Source: Ruegeria haliotis (lineage in GTDB: Bacteria > Pseudomonadota > Alphaproteobacteria > Rhodobacterales > Rhodobacteraceae). From it: DNA of 64,000 nt. Below are positions 26,837-35,484 of the stretch, piece after piece; positions within the stretch are counted from its first letter, which is position 1; every line of letters begins with the position of its first letter. Under the pieces are notes generated by a model that did no database searches, was not told the DNA's origin, and was given only the letters and a program-made list of their open reading frames with translations. The stretch is taken from positions 205,505 through 269,504 of the forward strand of contig NZ_JABXWT010000002.1 of assembly GCF_013377785.1 (NCBI RefSeq), in the 5' to 3' direction. The position numbers and the translations under genes were made by a program.

Positions 26837-27252
26837 ATACGTCACCAAGACAATTTCACTCAAGCTTCGGTCATCGAAGAACCGTCATTTTTAACTTGGT
26901 TATCAATGCCAAAATTTCAATTCAGCTGGCGCAAAGTTCATGAATAAGTGATCGTACTATAACAGAATTCTGCCTTAACGGGAGAAAAACTCGCGCAAAT
27001 ACTCTTTTGGATATTAACGCCTTCAAGCCAGCACGGGTTTTTTCGGCGCAAGTCGCAAACAGGACAGATTATGTCGGCCCGTACTGAAAAACTCGCTGCA
27101 AGAATGTGAGAGGCCTTATGCGCAGTGAAATCTGGAAAATCCGACTGATCAGCCGAACTATAGGTGCGGATCGTGGTCGTGCTGCGCGTGGTCGTCCGCA
27201 GGTGTCGTAAGATCGACCACCCAAGGACCATCTCAACTATCGGAATCAAAAA
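26837..27252. other. Control region upstream of the MttB-family gene
   Basis: These 416 bases hold no supported gene. The left third is AT-rich. The right end carries three copies of GTGGTCG (two direct, one inverted) just before the methyltransferase start, described separately. A long minus-strand frame (26938-27750) runs across the methyltransferase gene and is rejected. Confidence 0.5.
27173..27220 (+). promoter_or_regulatory. Repeated GTGGTCG half-sites, possible operator
   Basis: GTGGTCG occurs at 27173-27179 and 27188-27194 (15 bases apart), and its inverse CGACCAC at 27214-27220. The cluster ends 33 bases before the methyltransferase start, a position suited to a regulator binding site or an RNA hairpin (copy two can pair with the inverted copy). 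Confidence 0.4.
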
Positions 27253-28797
27253 ATGAACGACCAAACCCGCAACACCTCGCGCAGTGGTGGACGTGCCGCC
27301 CGTCGCGCAGCCCGCGCGACTGCCCTGCCGGAACATCTGCGCCCCATACGCCCCGGAATGGAGGGTGGCACCTACAAACCGCTGACCCAGGCGCAGGTAG
27401 AGCGTATTCACGAAACGGCTCTGCAAGCCCTTGAAACCATTGGCCTGGCCGACGCCCCGCCAAGCGGCATTGATTACCTGGTCGGGGCCGGATGTACGCT
27501 GGGCGACGACGGTCGCATTCGGTTTCCCCGCGCGCTGGTCGAAGACACGATTGCCAAAGCCAACCGGTCTGTCACCCTTTTCAGCCGGGATGGCCAAACC
27601 GATCTGGAACTGTCTGGCGCGCGGGTGCACTATGGCACCGCAGGCGCCGCTGTCAGTATGGTGGATGCTCACGGTCGCGAGTATCGCCACTCGACCGTGC
27701 AGGATTTGCATGACGCATCGCGGATTTGCCAACAACTGGACAATATCCATTTTGTTCAGCGCCCGATGGTCTGCCGCGATATCTCTGACAATCTAGAGAT
27801 GGATCTGAACACGATTTATGCTTGCTGTTCAGGGACATACAAACATGTCGGCACCTCATTCACAGAGCCCGGCTATGTCGCGCCCGCCGTGGAAATGCTC
27901 CATATGATTGCGGGTGGTGAAGACAAATGGCGTGAACGGCCTTTCATGTCGAATACGAACTGCTTTGTTGTTCCACCGATGAAATTCGCGACAGAAAGCT
28001 GTGAGGTAATGGAGGAATGCATCAAGGCGGGCATGCCCATCTTGCTGTTGTCCGCAGGGATGGCAGGCGCCACCGCGCCCTCAACCATTGCCGGTGCTAT
28101 CGCGCAAGCCACTGCTGAATGTCTGGCCGGATTGGTTTATGTAAACGCCGTAAGCCCGGGAGCACCCGCGATTTTTGGCACTTGGCCCTTCGGTCTGGAC
28201 TTGCGAACCGGTGCCATGTCTGTGGGATCCGGCGAGCAAGCCCTGCTGAGCGCCGGATGCGCCCAGATGCACAAGTTCTACAACTTGCCGGGCGGTGCAG
28301 CCGCCGGAGCCTCAGATGCCAAACTGCCCGACATGCAAGCGGGATGGGAGCAGATGTGCTCGAACGTCATGACGGGTCTGGCAGGGTTGAATATGGTCTA
28401 CGAGGCGGCAGGCATGCACGCCTCTCTGCTGGGGTTTTGCTTTGAAAGCCTGATTCTGGGCGATGATCTGATCGGTCAGGCGCAGCGTTGCGTACGCGGG
28501 ATCGAGGTGACGGATGAGACGCTGGCACTGGATCAGATTGCCGAGGTTTGCCTGGGCGGTCCCGGTCATTATCTCGGCACTGATGCGACGCTTGGCCGGA
28601 TGCAGGCTGATTACGTCTATCCAACCCTTGGCGACCGCACATCACCCAAGGAATGGGCTGAGCTCGACAAGCCTGACCTGATAGAAAAAGCCACCGCGCG
28701 CAAGGAAGAGATCCTGTCCGTGCCGTCTCCGGCAAGGTTTGATCCACTTCTGGATGCTGAGTTACGCAGTAGGTTCAACATTCACTTACCCGCGTAA
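27253..28797 (+). CDS. Trimethylamine:corrinoid methyltransferase superfamily protein (MttB-like, non-pyrrolysine)
   Basis: The 514-residue cytoplasmic protein matches the MttB superfamily, which moves a methyl group from a tertiary or quaternary amine to a Co(I) corrinoid protein. Visible stretches are GTYKHVGTSFTEPGYVAPAV, FMSNTNCFVVPPMKF and SGEQALLSAGCAQMHKFYNLPGG. The frame is continuous with no internal amber codon, so unlike archaeal MttB it carries no pyrrolysine. Such enzymes are usually specific for glycine betaine, proline betaine, carnitine or related compounds. The N-terminus (residues 1-25) is Arg/Ala-rich. No partner corrinoid gene adjoins it; a corrinoid protein lies 26 kb away at 55.1 kb. 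The exact substrate is unknown. Confidence 0.9.
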   Translation: MNDQTRNTSRSGGRAARRAARATALPEHLRPIRPGMEGGTYKPLTQAQVERIHETALQALETIGLADAPPSGIDYLVGAGCTLGDDGRIRFPRALVEDTIAKANRSVTLFSRDGQTDLELSGARVHYGTAGAAVSMVDAHGREYRHSTVQDLHDASRICQQLDNIHFVQRPMVCRDISDNLEMDLNTIYACCSGTYKHVGTSFTEPGYVAPAVEMLHMIAGGEDKWRERPFMSNTNCFVVPPMKFATESCEVMEECIKAGMPILLLSAGMAGATAPSTIAGAIAQATAECLAGLVYVNAVSPGAPAIFGTWPFGLDLRTGAMSVGSGEQALLSAGCAQMHKFYNLPGGAAAGASDAKLPDMQAGWEQMCSNVMTGLAGLNMVYEAAGMHASLLGFCFESLILGDDLIGQAQRCVRGIEVTDETLALDQIAEVCLGGPGHYLGTDATLGRMQADYVYPTLGDRTSPKEWAELDKPDLIEKATARKEEILSVPSPARFDPLLDAELRSRFNIHLPA

Positions 28798-28809
28798 CCC
28801 ATTGAAAGC

Positions 28810-28835
28810 GGCGGCCCGATGGGTTTCGGGCCGCC
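28810..28835. terminator. Strong stem-loop between MttB-like and EF-hand genes
   Basis: A perfect 10-bp stem GGCGGCCCGA (28810-28819) / TCGGGCCGCC (28826-28835), loop TGGGTT, lies between two convergent stop codons. No T tract follows on either strand. Confidence 0.5.
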
Positions 28836-28850
28836 ACTGATCAAGTCCGA

Positions 28851-29096
28851 TCAGCCATTGCTGGGGGGCAGCAGACCCGCCTCTTGCGCAACAGCGATTT
28901 CGTCCGCGTCCAACGCGCCGTCGCCGTTTGCGTCCATGGCCGAGAAGGTATCTGTATCCACCTCGGGCACAACTGCTTGCACTTCTTCGATGGTCAGAAC
29001 GCCATCTCCATTGGCATCTGCTGAGGATTGAGCCAGTGCCAGCGCCGGCAGTCCAAGTGCGATTGCTGAAATGACAGCCAGATTTTGCGGTTTCAT
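28851..29096 (-). CDS. Small exported EF-hand protein
   Basis: The 81-residue product starts with a signal peptide (MKPQNLAVISAIALGLP, cleavage after ALA). Two EF-hand loops follow: DANGDGVLTIEE and DANGDGALDADE, each with the D-x-N-x-D-G pattern for calcium. AGGAGG lies seven bases before ATG 29096, which decides the start. It is probably a periplasmic calcium-binding protein. It converges with the methyltransferase gene; functional linkage is not apparent. Confidence 0.85.
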   Translation of the reverse strand: MKPQNLAVISAIALGLPALALAQSSADANGDGVLTIEEVQAVVPEVDTDTFSAMDANGDGALDADEIAVAQEAGLLPPSNG

Positions 29097-29342
29097 TACG
29101 TTGCCTCCTGAGTGAGCTTTTGCATGTTTTTCGTCCGGACAGGCACCAGAAACACCCAAGCGTTAACCGCGTCACCCGTGTCACGTGATTTCTTGCAATT
29201 CGCGCCAATCTCCGCGTGTTTGACCGAGTCGCATTCGCAAGCACCCGCTTGGCGAAACGACCGATTGGCGTTTCGGCGGTTCTTGCCCGACACATTGGCG
29301 ATGATCCGGCAAGCCTCTGCTCACCTGGGCGACTCGAGCGCG

Positions 29343-29370
29343 CGAAAAAAGAAAGGGGGCCGAAGCCCCC
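29343..29370 (-). terminator. Rho-independent terminator with UUCG tetraloop
   Basis: On the minus strand GGGGGC-TTCG-GCCCCC is followed by TTTCTTTTTT. It ends a transcript arriving from the right, either a long nrdJ 3' UTR or a separate RNA. Confidence 0.75.
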
Positions 29371-29420
29371 TGTTAGTTTCGCCATCCAGGCTCATTTCGT
29401 TGACCGCCCGGTATTTTTTT

Positions 29421-29563
29421 GCCTGCGGCCTGGACGTCGCATGAGACGAGCGCACCCGTCCCGTGAGAGAGTGGGAAAGAGCATGTATTCCGCCCCACCC
29501 TGTTCCCGGCCAACACGGGCATGCTGGCCGAGTGGAGCAAGGCGCCTTAGGTAAGTCTTAGGC
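29421..29563 (+). ncRNA. Candidate structured RNA, 6S-like
   Basis: About 143 bases fold as a long interrupted rod. The outer stem pairs GCCT (29421-29424) with AGGC (29560-29563), CCT (29429-29431) with AGG (29549-29551), and GGaCGTC with GGCGCC. A central bubble follows (GAGACGAGCGCA opposite GGCCGAGTGGAGCAA). The inner part has CCCGTG (29460-29465)/CACGGG (29514-29519) and GTGGG/CCCAC. This closing stem, open bubble and terminal stem resemble 6S RNA, and GCATGCTGGCCG recalls the E. coli 6S 3' bubble. Identity is inference; the minus strand could also encode an RNA ending at the UUCG terminator. Confidence 0.4.
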
Positions 29564-29585
29564 TTTGCCGTGCTCCGAATTCGTC

Positions 29586-29639
29586 GGGACCGGTTCACCG
29601 AGGGATACCCCGGTCCCTACACCCCGCATGGCGGGGCGT
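29586..29639. repeat. Two adjacent hairpins after nrdJ stop
   Basis: GGGACCGG (29586-29593) pairs with CCGGTCCC (29610-29617), and ACACCCCGC (29619-29627) pairs with GCGGGGCGT (29631-29639, one G-T pair). They begin six bases beyond the nrdJ stop. No T tract is attached. Confidence 0.45.
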
Positions 29640-29644
29640 GTTCC

Positions 29645-32600
29645 TTAGCTACACCCGCTGGTCGATCCGCAGGTGTTGCATTTCATGCAGGTGCCGTTGC
29701 GCACCAATGTGTAATTGCCGCATTCGCCGCAAGGATCGCCCTCGTATCCCTGCATCTTGGCTTTGGTACGTGCATCCATTCCGGTTGCGACCGCAGTTTC
29801 AGCCGGTGCCTCGAATTGAGGTGCGGTTTCGGCCATGCCGCTCACTTCGACCTGACCGCCATTGAAAACCGCCAGATCCTGCGGCAGACGTTTGCGCAGA
29901 TAGCCCGTCGAGCTGATTTGTTTCAGAACTTCCAACGACTTGGATGCTGCGCTGTCGCTAATTTCCGAGACATTCGACAGCCCATCTTCTTCGCCGCGAC
30001 CGAGATCGTCGAAGGTTGCGCCTTGGGGCTTCACATGGGCCAGATCGGTGCGATCCAGATAAGACACGGCCAGTTCGCGGAAGATGTAATCCAGGATCGA
30101 GGTCGCGTTCTTGATCGAATCATTGCCCTGCACCATCCCGGCCGGTTCAAACTTGGTGAAGGTAAAGGCGTCCACAAACTCTTCCAGCGGCACGCCATAT
30201 TGCAGGCCAACCGACACGGCGATGGCAAAGTTGTTCATCATCGCCCGGAAGCCAGCACCTTCCTTGTGCATGTCGATGAATATCTCGCCCAGCTTGCCGT
30301 CTTCAAACTCACCGGTACGCAGATAAACCTTGTGGCCGCCAACGATCGCCTTTTGGGTATAGCCCTTGCGACGATGCGGAAGTTTCTCGCGATGGCTGCG
30401 GATGATTTCTTTGACCACAACCTTTTCGATGACCTTTTCGGCAAGAACAACGGCCTTTTCGTGGGCCGTGCCGCTTTCCAACGTTTCCGCCGCCTCATCA
30501 TCATCCTCGACCAGAGCCGCCGCCAGCGGTTGGCTGAGTTTTGATCCGTCGCGATACAGCGCGTTGGCCTTCACACCCAGCGACCAGCTGAGTTCGTAGG
30601 CCTTCTGGCAATCCTCGATGGTCGCATCATTCGGCATATTGATCGTTTTCGAGATCGCACCCGATATGAAGCTCTGCGCTGCGGCCATCATGGTGATGTG
30701 GCTATCAACACCCAAGAAACGCTTGCCTTTCTTGCCACATGGATTGGCACAATCGAAGATCGAATAGTGCTCTTCCTTCAGATGTGGTGCGCCTTCCAGA
30801 GTCATCGTTCCGCAGACGTGATCGTTGGCCGCGTCAATATCCGCCTTGGTAAAGCCAAGATGGCGCAGCAGATCAAAGGTCGGGTCATTTAGCTTGGTCG
30901 CCGGTATGCCCAAAACACCGGTGCAGAAATCCTCGCCCAGTGTCCACTGGTTGAACACGAACCGGATGTCGAAGGCGCTTTCCAGTGCGGCGTCTACCTT
31001 GGCCAGCTCATTCGGGCCAAAACCATGGCCGGTCAGCGAGGTGTGATTGATCCCTGGCGCGTTTCCAATGCTGCCGTGACCCACTGCATACGATACGATC
31101 TCTTCGATTTGCGACGAAGAGTATCCCTGCTTTTCCAGCGCCGAAGGGACCGAGCGGTTGATGATCTTGAAGTAACCACCCCCAGCCAGCTTTTTGAACT
31201 TCACCAGCGCAAAGTCGGGTTCGATCCCGGTGGTGTCACAATCCATCACCAAGCCAATGGTACCGGTCGGAGCGACCACGGTGGATTGCGCGTTACGGTA
31301 CCCGTGTTCCTCACCGAGGCTCAGCGCCTCATCCCAGGCCGACATTGCCAGATCGACCAGACGTTTGTCCGGGCAGTTGGCGTGATCCAGAGGCACCGGC
31401 TTGACGGCCAGCTTCTCATACCCGTCGGTTACACCTTGCGCAGCGCGGCGGTGGTTGCGGATGACCCGCAGCATGTGCTCGGCGTTGCGTTCATATCCTT
31501 TGAACGGGCCCAGCTCACCAGCGATTTCTGCCGAGGTTGCATAAGCCACACCGGTCATGATTGCGGTCAGTGACCCGCAGATGGCACGTCCCTCATCCGA
31601 ATCGTAGCTGTAGCCCATGTTCATCAACAGGCCGCCGATATTGGCATAACCCAGACCCAGAGTGCGGAAATCGTACGATAACTGCGCGATTTCCTTGGAC
31701 GGGAACTGCGCCATAGTCACCGAAATTTCCAGCGTCAGAGTCCACAGACGCGTGGCGTGCATGTAGTCTGCCGCCTGAAACTCGTCATCCTTGAGGAAAG
31801 TCAGCAGGTTCATAGACGCCAAGTTACAGGCGGTATCGTCCAGGAACATATATTCCGAGCAAGGGTTCGACCCGCGGATCGCACCATCTTCAGGGCATGT
31901 GTGCCATTCATTGACGGTGTCATGAAACTGAATGCCGGGATCTGCGCAAGCCCATGCTGCATGGCCCACTTTTTCCCACAGATCGCGGGCTTTTATAGTC
32001 CGGGCAACTTTACCGTCTCTGCGGTTGATCAGTTGCCAATCGGCATCCTTTTCAACTGCAGTCAGAAAGGCGTTTGTAACGCGGATCGAGTTGTTGGAAT
32101 TTTGCCCCGAGACCGAGCTATACGCTTCCGAATCCCAGTCTGTATCATATGTCGGGAATTCGATGCTGTCGTGGCCCTGCTTGGCGTAATCCAGCACCCG
32201 CTTGATGTAAGTTTCAGGGATCGCTACCTTTTTCGCCTCACGAACGGCAGTCTTCAGACTGTCATTCTTACCGGGATCATAGGCATCGTCCTGCGCGCCG
32301 TCCCATGTGCGGATGGCCTCGAAAATGCCGTTCAGCATCTTTTCGTGCATCTTCGACCCGGCAACGATCGAGGCCACCTTCTGCTCTTCGATCACCTTCC
32401 ATTCGATGAACTTCTCGATGTCAGGGTGATCCGCATCGACGATAACCATCTTTGCTGCCCGACGGGTTGTGCCGCCTGATTTGATCGCGCCAGCGGCGCG
32501 GTCGCCGATCTTGAGAAAGCCCATAAGGCCCGAGGATTTGCCGCCACCCGACAGCGCCTCGCCTTCTGCACGCAGATGGCTGAAGTTGGTCCCGGTACCA

Positions 32601-33262
32601 GAGCCGTATTTGAACAGGCGCGCCTCGCGCACCCACAGATCCATGATGCCGCCTTCGTTCACCAGATCGTCATCAACGGACTGAATGAAACACGCATGCG
32701 GCTGCGGATGTTCGTAAGCGGATTTCGATTTGGTCAACTTGCCGGTCTTGTAATCGACATAGTGGTGCCCCTGCGCCGGGCCGTCGATGCCATAGGCCCA
32801 GTGCAGGCCGGTGTTGAACCACTGCGGGCTGTTCGGCGCGGCGCGCTGCGTCGCCAGCATATAGCGCATCTCATCAAAGTAAGCGCGCGCGTCCTCTTCG
32901 GTCGAGAAATAACCGCCTTTCCAGCCCCAATAAGCCCAGGCACCAGCCAGACGGTCGAACACTTGTTTGGACGACGTTTCGCCATCGAATTCAGCGTCTT
33001 CGGCCGGAACGGACCGCCACAGAAATTCTGGGACGTCCTTTTCCTTGACCTTTTTCACACTTGAAGGAACTCCGGCCTTGCGAAAGTACTTCTGCGCGAT
33101 GACGTCGCTTGCGACCTGGCTCCAGCGCGTGGGAACTTCGATGTTATCGAGACGGAAGACGATCGTGCCATCGGGGTTGCGAATTTCGGACGTCGCAGAA
33201 ACGAAATCCAGATCCGCATATGCATCCTGCCCCGGTTTAGTAAATTTCCTGTCAATCTTCAT
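29645..33262 (-). CDS. nrdJ: Adenosylcobalamin-dependent ribonucleotide reductase (class II)
   Basis: The 1205-residue enzyme reduces ribonucleotides to deoxyribonucleotides using adenosylcobalamin. Marks include [20 protein letters not shown] (active-site Cys and Asn), [35 protein letters not shown] and DNA-typical ISKTINMPN. The C-terminal tail [18 protein letters not shown] is followed by further cysteines of a zinc-ribbon-type domain, as in the long alphaproteobacterial NrdJ form. ATG 33262 is chosen; an upstream frame to 33373 runs through the leader. A likely promoter with a palindromic NrdR-like site lies about 140 bases upstream. Confidence 0.96.
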   Translation of the reverse strand: MKIDRKFTKPGQDAYADLDFVSATSEIRNPDGTIVFRLDNIEVPTRWSQVASDVIAQKYFRKAGVPSSVKKVKEKDVPEFLWRSVPAEDAEFDGETSSKQVFDRLAGAWAYWGWKGGYFSTEEDARAYFDEMRYMLATQRAAPNSPQWFNTGLHWAYGIDGPAQGHHYVDYKTGKLTKSKSAYEHPQPHACFIQSVDDDLVNEGGIMDLWVREARLFKYGSGTGTNFSHLRAEGEALSGGGKSSGLMGFLKIGDRAAGAIKSGGTTRRAAKMVIVDADHPDIEKFIEWKVIEEQKVASIVAGSKMHEKMLNGIFEAIRTWDGAQDDAYDPGKNDSLKTAVREAKKVAIPETYIKRVLDYAKQGHDSIEFPTYDTDWDSEAYSSVSGQNSNNSIRVTNAFLTAVEKDADWQLINRRDGKVARTIKARDLWEKVGHAAWACADPGIQFHDTVNEWHTCPEDGAIRGSNPCSEYMFLDDTACNLASMNLLTFLKDDEFQAADYMHATRLWTLTLEISVTMAQFPSKEIAQLSYDFRTLGLGYANIGGLLMNMGYSYDSDEGRAICGSLTAIMTGVAYATSAEIAGELGPFKGYERNAEHMLRVIRNHRRAAQGVTDGYEKLAVKPVPLDHANCPDKRLVDLAMSAWDEALSLGEEHGYRNAQSTVVAPTGTIGLVMDCDTTGIEPDFALVKFKKLAGGGYFKIINRSVPSALEKQGYSSSQIEEIVSYAVGHGSIGNAPGINHTSLTGHGFGPNELAKVDAALESAFDIRFVFNQWTLGEDFCTGVLGIPATKLNDPTFDLLRHLGFTKADIDAANDHVCGTMTLEGAPHLKEEHYSIFDCANPCGKKGKRFLGVDSHITMMAAAQSFISGAISKTINMPNDATIEDCQKAYELSWSLGVKANALYRDGSKLSQPLAAALVEDDDEAAETLESGTAHEKAVVLAEKVIEKVVVKEIIRSHREKLPHRRKGYTQKAIVGGHKVYLRTGEFEDGKLGEIFIDMHKEGAGFRAMMNNFAIAVSVGLQYGVPLEEFVDAFTFTKFEPAGMVQGNDSIKNATSILDYIFRELAVSYLDRTDLAHVKPQGATFDDLGRGEEDGLSNVSEISDSAASKSLEVLKQISSTGYLRKRLPQDLAVFNGGQVEVSGMAETAPQFEAPAETAVATGMDARTKAKMQGYEGDPCGECGNYTLVRNGTCMKCNTCGSTSGCS

Positions 33263-33795
33263 GTCCGCCGCCCTAAGATTCAATTGTCGTGTTCCGCAGC
33301 TTCGAGCTCGGAAATAACGAGCCACCCACCAAACCAAAGACGCGGGGCGCAAAAAGGCCAGCCGCTGTTGCAAACAGCGCGAAACCGACCTAGCGGTTGC
33401 ACGATACTATGATGTGCTTTCCGTCCCTCGCAATGTGCCGCCCCTGACTTTAGCTACCAGATGTAGTGGCACTGCCTTTGGTTCATACAATTTGGCGTAT
33501 CTACCCATACGAGGTCAACGTCATTTTCCGTCATTTTTGAAATCTTTTGTATTGACCGGGTCGTCACGGGATTGGCCCAATCTTGAATTTCCGATTCCTC
33601 CACAATTTCATCCACGGCAGATTTTTGCCGATACCGGAAAGCCTCAAAAGGATTTGCCGTTTTTACCAGCATAGTTATCAGCATTTGATCAACCTGTGCC
33701 TTGCTGGCTAGGCTGTCATAGAATCATCTCTGCCAAGAAGCGGCGATGCAGGCACGCGCCCGGTATTGCGCAAATGATTGAGAGCTTACAAACGG
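33263..33795. other. Intergenic region nrdJ / lipoprotein gene
   Basis: These 533 bases hold the presumed nrdJ promoter and leader (33263-33470). The rest (33470-33795) has lower GC and only a 76-codon minus-strand frame (33454-33684) without recognisable features. In the leader CGCTGTT-GCA-AACAGCG (33363-33379) forms a perfect 7-bp hairpin followed on the minus strand by a TTTTT tract eight bases on, so attenuation is conceivable. Confidence 0.5.
33399..33469 (-). promoter_or_regulatory. nrdJ promoter with candidate NrdR boxes
   Basis: On the minus strand TTGCGA (33428-33433) and TAGTAT (33404-33409) are separated by 18 bases. The imperfect palindrome GCACGATACTATGATGTGC (33399-33417) overlaps the -10, and CCACTACATCTGGTA (33455-33469) lies upstream of the -35. 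Both resemble NrdR boxes, which control RNR genes. The centres are 54 bases apart, close to five helix turns. Confidence 0.4.
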
Positions 33796-34230
33796 ATGCA
33801 GTTGTTTCGCCTACTCCCCACCATGGCCCTGATCGTGGCCTGCACACCACAAGATGTGCCCGATGCGTCGCGTAGCGCGCAGTTCGTGCAATACCCGGAA
33901 AAATTGTTCGATACGTTCGAAACCAGTTGCTCTGGCCCAGGTGAAACCTTCGAGAAAATCGGCGACCACGGTTTTGAGTGTAGCGAATTCCTGCCACCCG
34001 ACACCACGGCCTATCTGATTCTGAACTATGATGGTTACCCGCAGGATCTGCCGCAAAGCGTGATGCGCCTGACATCGACAAAAAACGCATCCGGCTATCG
34101 CGTCGATGCAACCCTGTTCTTCAAAGTGCCCCAAAAGAGCGGTTCAACCGTCGAAATCCCGGTGGAAAGCAAGACGCTGGATACAGCGATTAGCGCGCTG
34201 TACCAAGCAATGGGTGGATCACCAACATAG
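33796..34230 (+). CDS. Putative lipoprotein of unknown function
   Basis: The 144-residue product has a short signal sequence [16 protein letters not shown] with a lipobox ending in cysteine 16, so it is probably lipid-anchored in the envelope. The mature part has two further cysteines (in ETSCSGPG and GFECSEF) that could form a disulfide. No family is recognised. ATG 33796 gives the clean signal peptide; an upstream in-frame start at 33778 would place charged residues before it. Its stop is 12 bases from the oppositely oriented tRNA-Pro gene. Confidence 0.7.
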   Translation: MQLFRLLPTMALIVACTPQDVPDASRSAQFVQYPEKLFDTFETSCSGPGETFEKIGDHGFECSEFLPPDTTAYLILNYDGYPQDLPQSVMRLTSTKNASGYRVDATLFFKVPQKSGSTVEIPVESKTLDTAISALYQAMGGSPT

Positions 34231-34241
34231 GTGGAAAGAAG

Positions 34242-34318
34242 TGGTCGGGGCGGCAGGATTCGAACCTACGACCCCCTGTACCCAAAACAGGTGCGCTACC
34301 AGACTGCGCCACGCCCCG
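34242..34318 (-). tRNA. tRNA-Pro (TGG)
   Basis: The minus strand gives a 77-base cloverleaf: acceptor CGGGGCG/CGCCCCG, anticodon stem-loop CCTGT-TTTGGGT-ACAGG with anticodon TGG, T-loop GGTTCGAATCC, discriminator A and encoded CCA. It reads proline CCN codons. Confidence 0.97.
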
Positions 34319-34361
34319 AACCGTGCGCCTTCCTAACCATGCCGATCTGATTTGAAAAGCC

Positions 34362-34829
34362 CTAACAGGGCCAAATTGCGGAACCTTGCGAAAAAACTTC
34401 GTGCCGCATCTGGGTTCCGGGCGTGATCAGGTACCGCGACGACAAACCCGCGTTAATTTCAAGCACAGCAAAGACCGAATCGCCGCCTTCGACAGGCGTC
34501 AAATCACCCGGCACCGCACCTTCATGCACACGCGTCACGGTTCCGGTCTGATCCAGAAAAATCATATCCAAAGGAATCAGCGTGTTTTTCATCCAGAACG
34601 CAACTGGTTGCGGAGGGTCGAATACAAACAGCATCCCCGAACGGTCCGGCAAGGATTCCCGAAACATCAAACCGCGCGATCGTTCTTGCGGCGTCACCGC
34701 AAGTTCGATGTTAAAACGAATCTGAGTTTTATCGTTTCGCAGGTCAACCCGCTCTGGACGGCACGCCGCCATCACCCCCCCAGCCCATACCGTTGAAAAC
34801 AGAGCCAGAGTCGTAAGGAGGCGTATCAT
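34362..34829 (-). CDS. DUF192 family exported protein
   Basis: The 155-residue protein has a signal peptide (residues 1-21, cleavage near VMA). It carries the DUF192 signatures RSRGLMFRESLPDRSGMLFV, FWMKNTLIPLDMIFLD and AVLEINAGLSSRYLITPG. The family forms a small beta-rich fold of unknown function in the envelope. The gene starts six bases after the cold-shock gene stop on the same strand and is probably co-transcribed with it; the next gene downstream is tRNA-Pro. Confidence 0.87.
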   Translation of the reverse strand: MIRLLTTLALFSTVWAGGVMAACRPERVDLRNDKTQIRFNIELAVTPQERSRGLMFRESLPDRSGMLFVFDPPQPVAFWMKNTLIPLDMIFLDQTGTVTRVHEGAVPGDLTPVEGGDSVFAVLEINAGLSSRYLITPGTQMRHEVFSQGSAIWPC

Positions 34830-34835
34830 AACTTA

Positions 34836-35363
34836 TCAGTCGTCCAGTGCTGCTTCCCAGGCCAGAACCTGAGCGGCCATACGGCCTCGTTTGCCATCAA
34901 TCACACGCATGGCAAGCGCCTCGCCTGGCTGCAGATCAGCCAGACCCGACCGGCGTAGAACCTCGATATGAAGGAAGACGTCTTCGTTACTGCCAAAAAC
35001 ATTCGCGAATCCGAATCCCTTGCCTTTGTCGAACCACTTGACCCGTGCCGCTTCCAGCGGCGCGTCCGTAATCACGTCCGGATCCAGCTCCGCGAAATCC
35101 GCCAATAGCATCGTATCGGTGCGCGCCGGAGGGTCGACGCTTACGACTTCGACAGCCTGAACGCCGCGGTCCGTCCGATGCGTCATGATCTCAATGCCCG
35201 CACCATCAGCGACCGAGCTCTGACCAAAATTCCGCAACACATTGACGTGCAACAGAATATCCGGACCGCCGTCGTCGGACACAACAAATCCGTACCCCTT
35301 GGCGGGATCGAACCATTTAACGTGTCCACGGACGCGATACATGTTGTTCAGATCTTCTGGCAC
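34836..35363 (-). CDS. Cold-shock protein with two CSD domains
   Basis: The 175-residue protein holds two cold-shock domains. The first (residues about 8-72) has VKWFDPAKGYGFVVSDDG and DILLHVNVLRNFG. The second (about 106-170) has VKWFDKGKGFGFANVFG and DVFLHIEVLRRSG. Both keep the RNP1-type KGxGFxxx and RNP2-type xDxxLH motifs that bind single-stranded nucleic acid. The linker is acidic. The start appears to be GTG 35363 with GGGA upstream; ATG 35342 (MYRVRGHVKWF) is the alternative. It is likely an RNA chaperone. Confidence 0.9.
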   Translation of the reverse strand: MPEDLNNMYRVRGHVKWFDPAKGYGFVVSDDGGPDILLHVNVLRNFGQSSVADGAGIEIMTHRTDRGVQAVEVVSVDPPARTDTMLLADFAELDPDVITDAPLEAARVKWFDKGKGFGFANVFGSNEDVFLHIEVLRRSGLADLQPGEALAMRVIDGKRGRMAAQVLAWEAALDD

Positions 35364-35484
35364 TGTTTTCCCATCGCGAATTTTTTCAGTTCGTTAAGGG
35401 TTTGTTGTTTATGGGAATGGCTCGCAATTTCAAGCCGAAAAAATTGTGTGTTTTCTGTCTGTTGCATTTCGCGACACGTGAACG

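Larger units (their letters stand above)
29097..29644. other. Structured intergenic region downstream of nrdJ
   Basis: No coding frame is convincing in these 548 bases. The region contains a minus-strand terminator with a UUCG tetraloop (29343-29370), a long rod-like fold on the plus strand (29421-29563), and two further GC-rich hairpins (29586-29617 and 29619-29639) directly after the nrdJ stop. Confidence 0.6.

Noticed and set aside
26938..27750. Long minus-strand frame (270 codons)
   Set aside because: More than half lies antisense to the MttB-like gene; a GC-codon shadow without family similarity.
27253..28797. Pyrrolysine (amber read-through) in the MttB-like gene
   Set aside because: The reading frame has no internal TAG over its full length, so this is the non-pyrrolysine form.
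33263..33470. Cobalamin riboswitch for nrdJ
   Set aside because: A GCCACT-like string occurs on the minus strand but the rest of the B12-box and conserved core is absent.
33454..33684. 76-codon minus-strand frame upstream of nrdJ
   Set aside because: No recognisable family, covers the presumed nrdJ promoter boxes, and no clear ribosome site.
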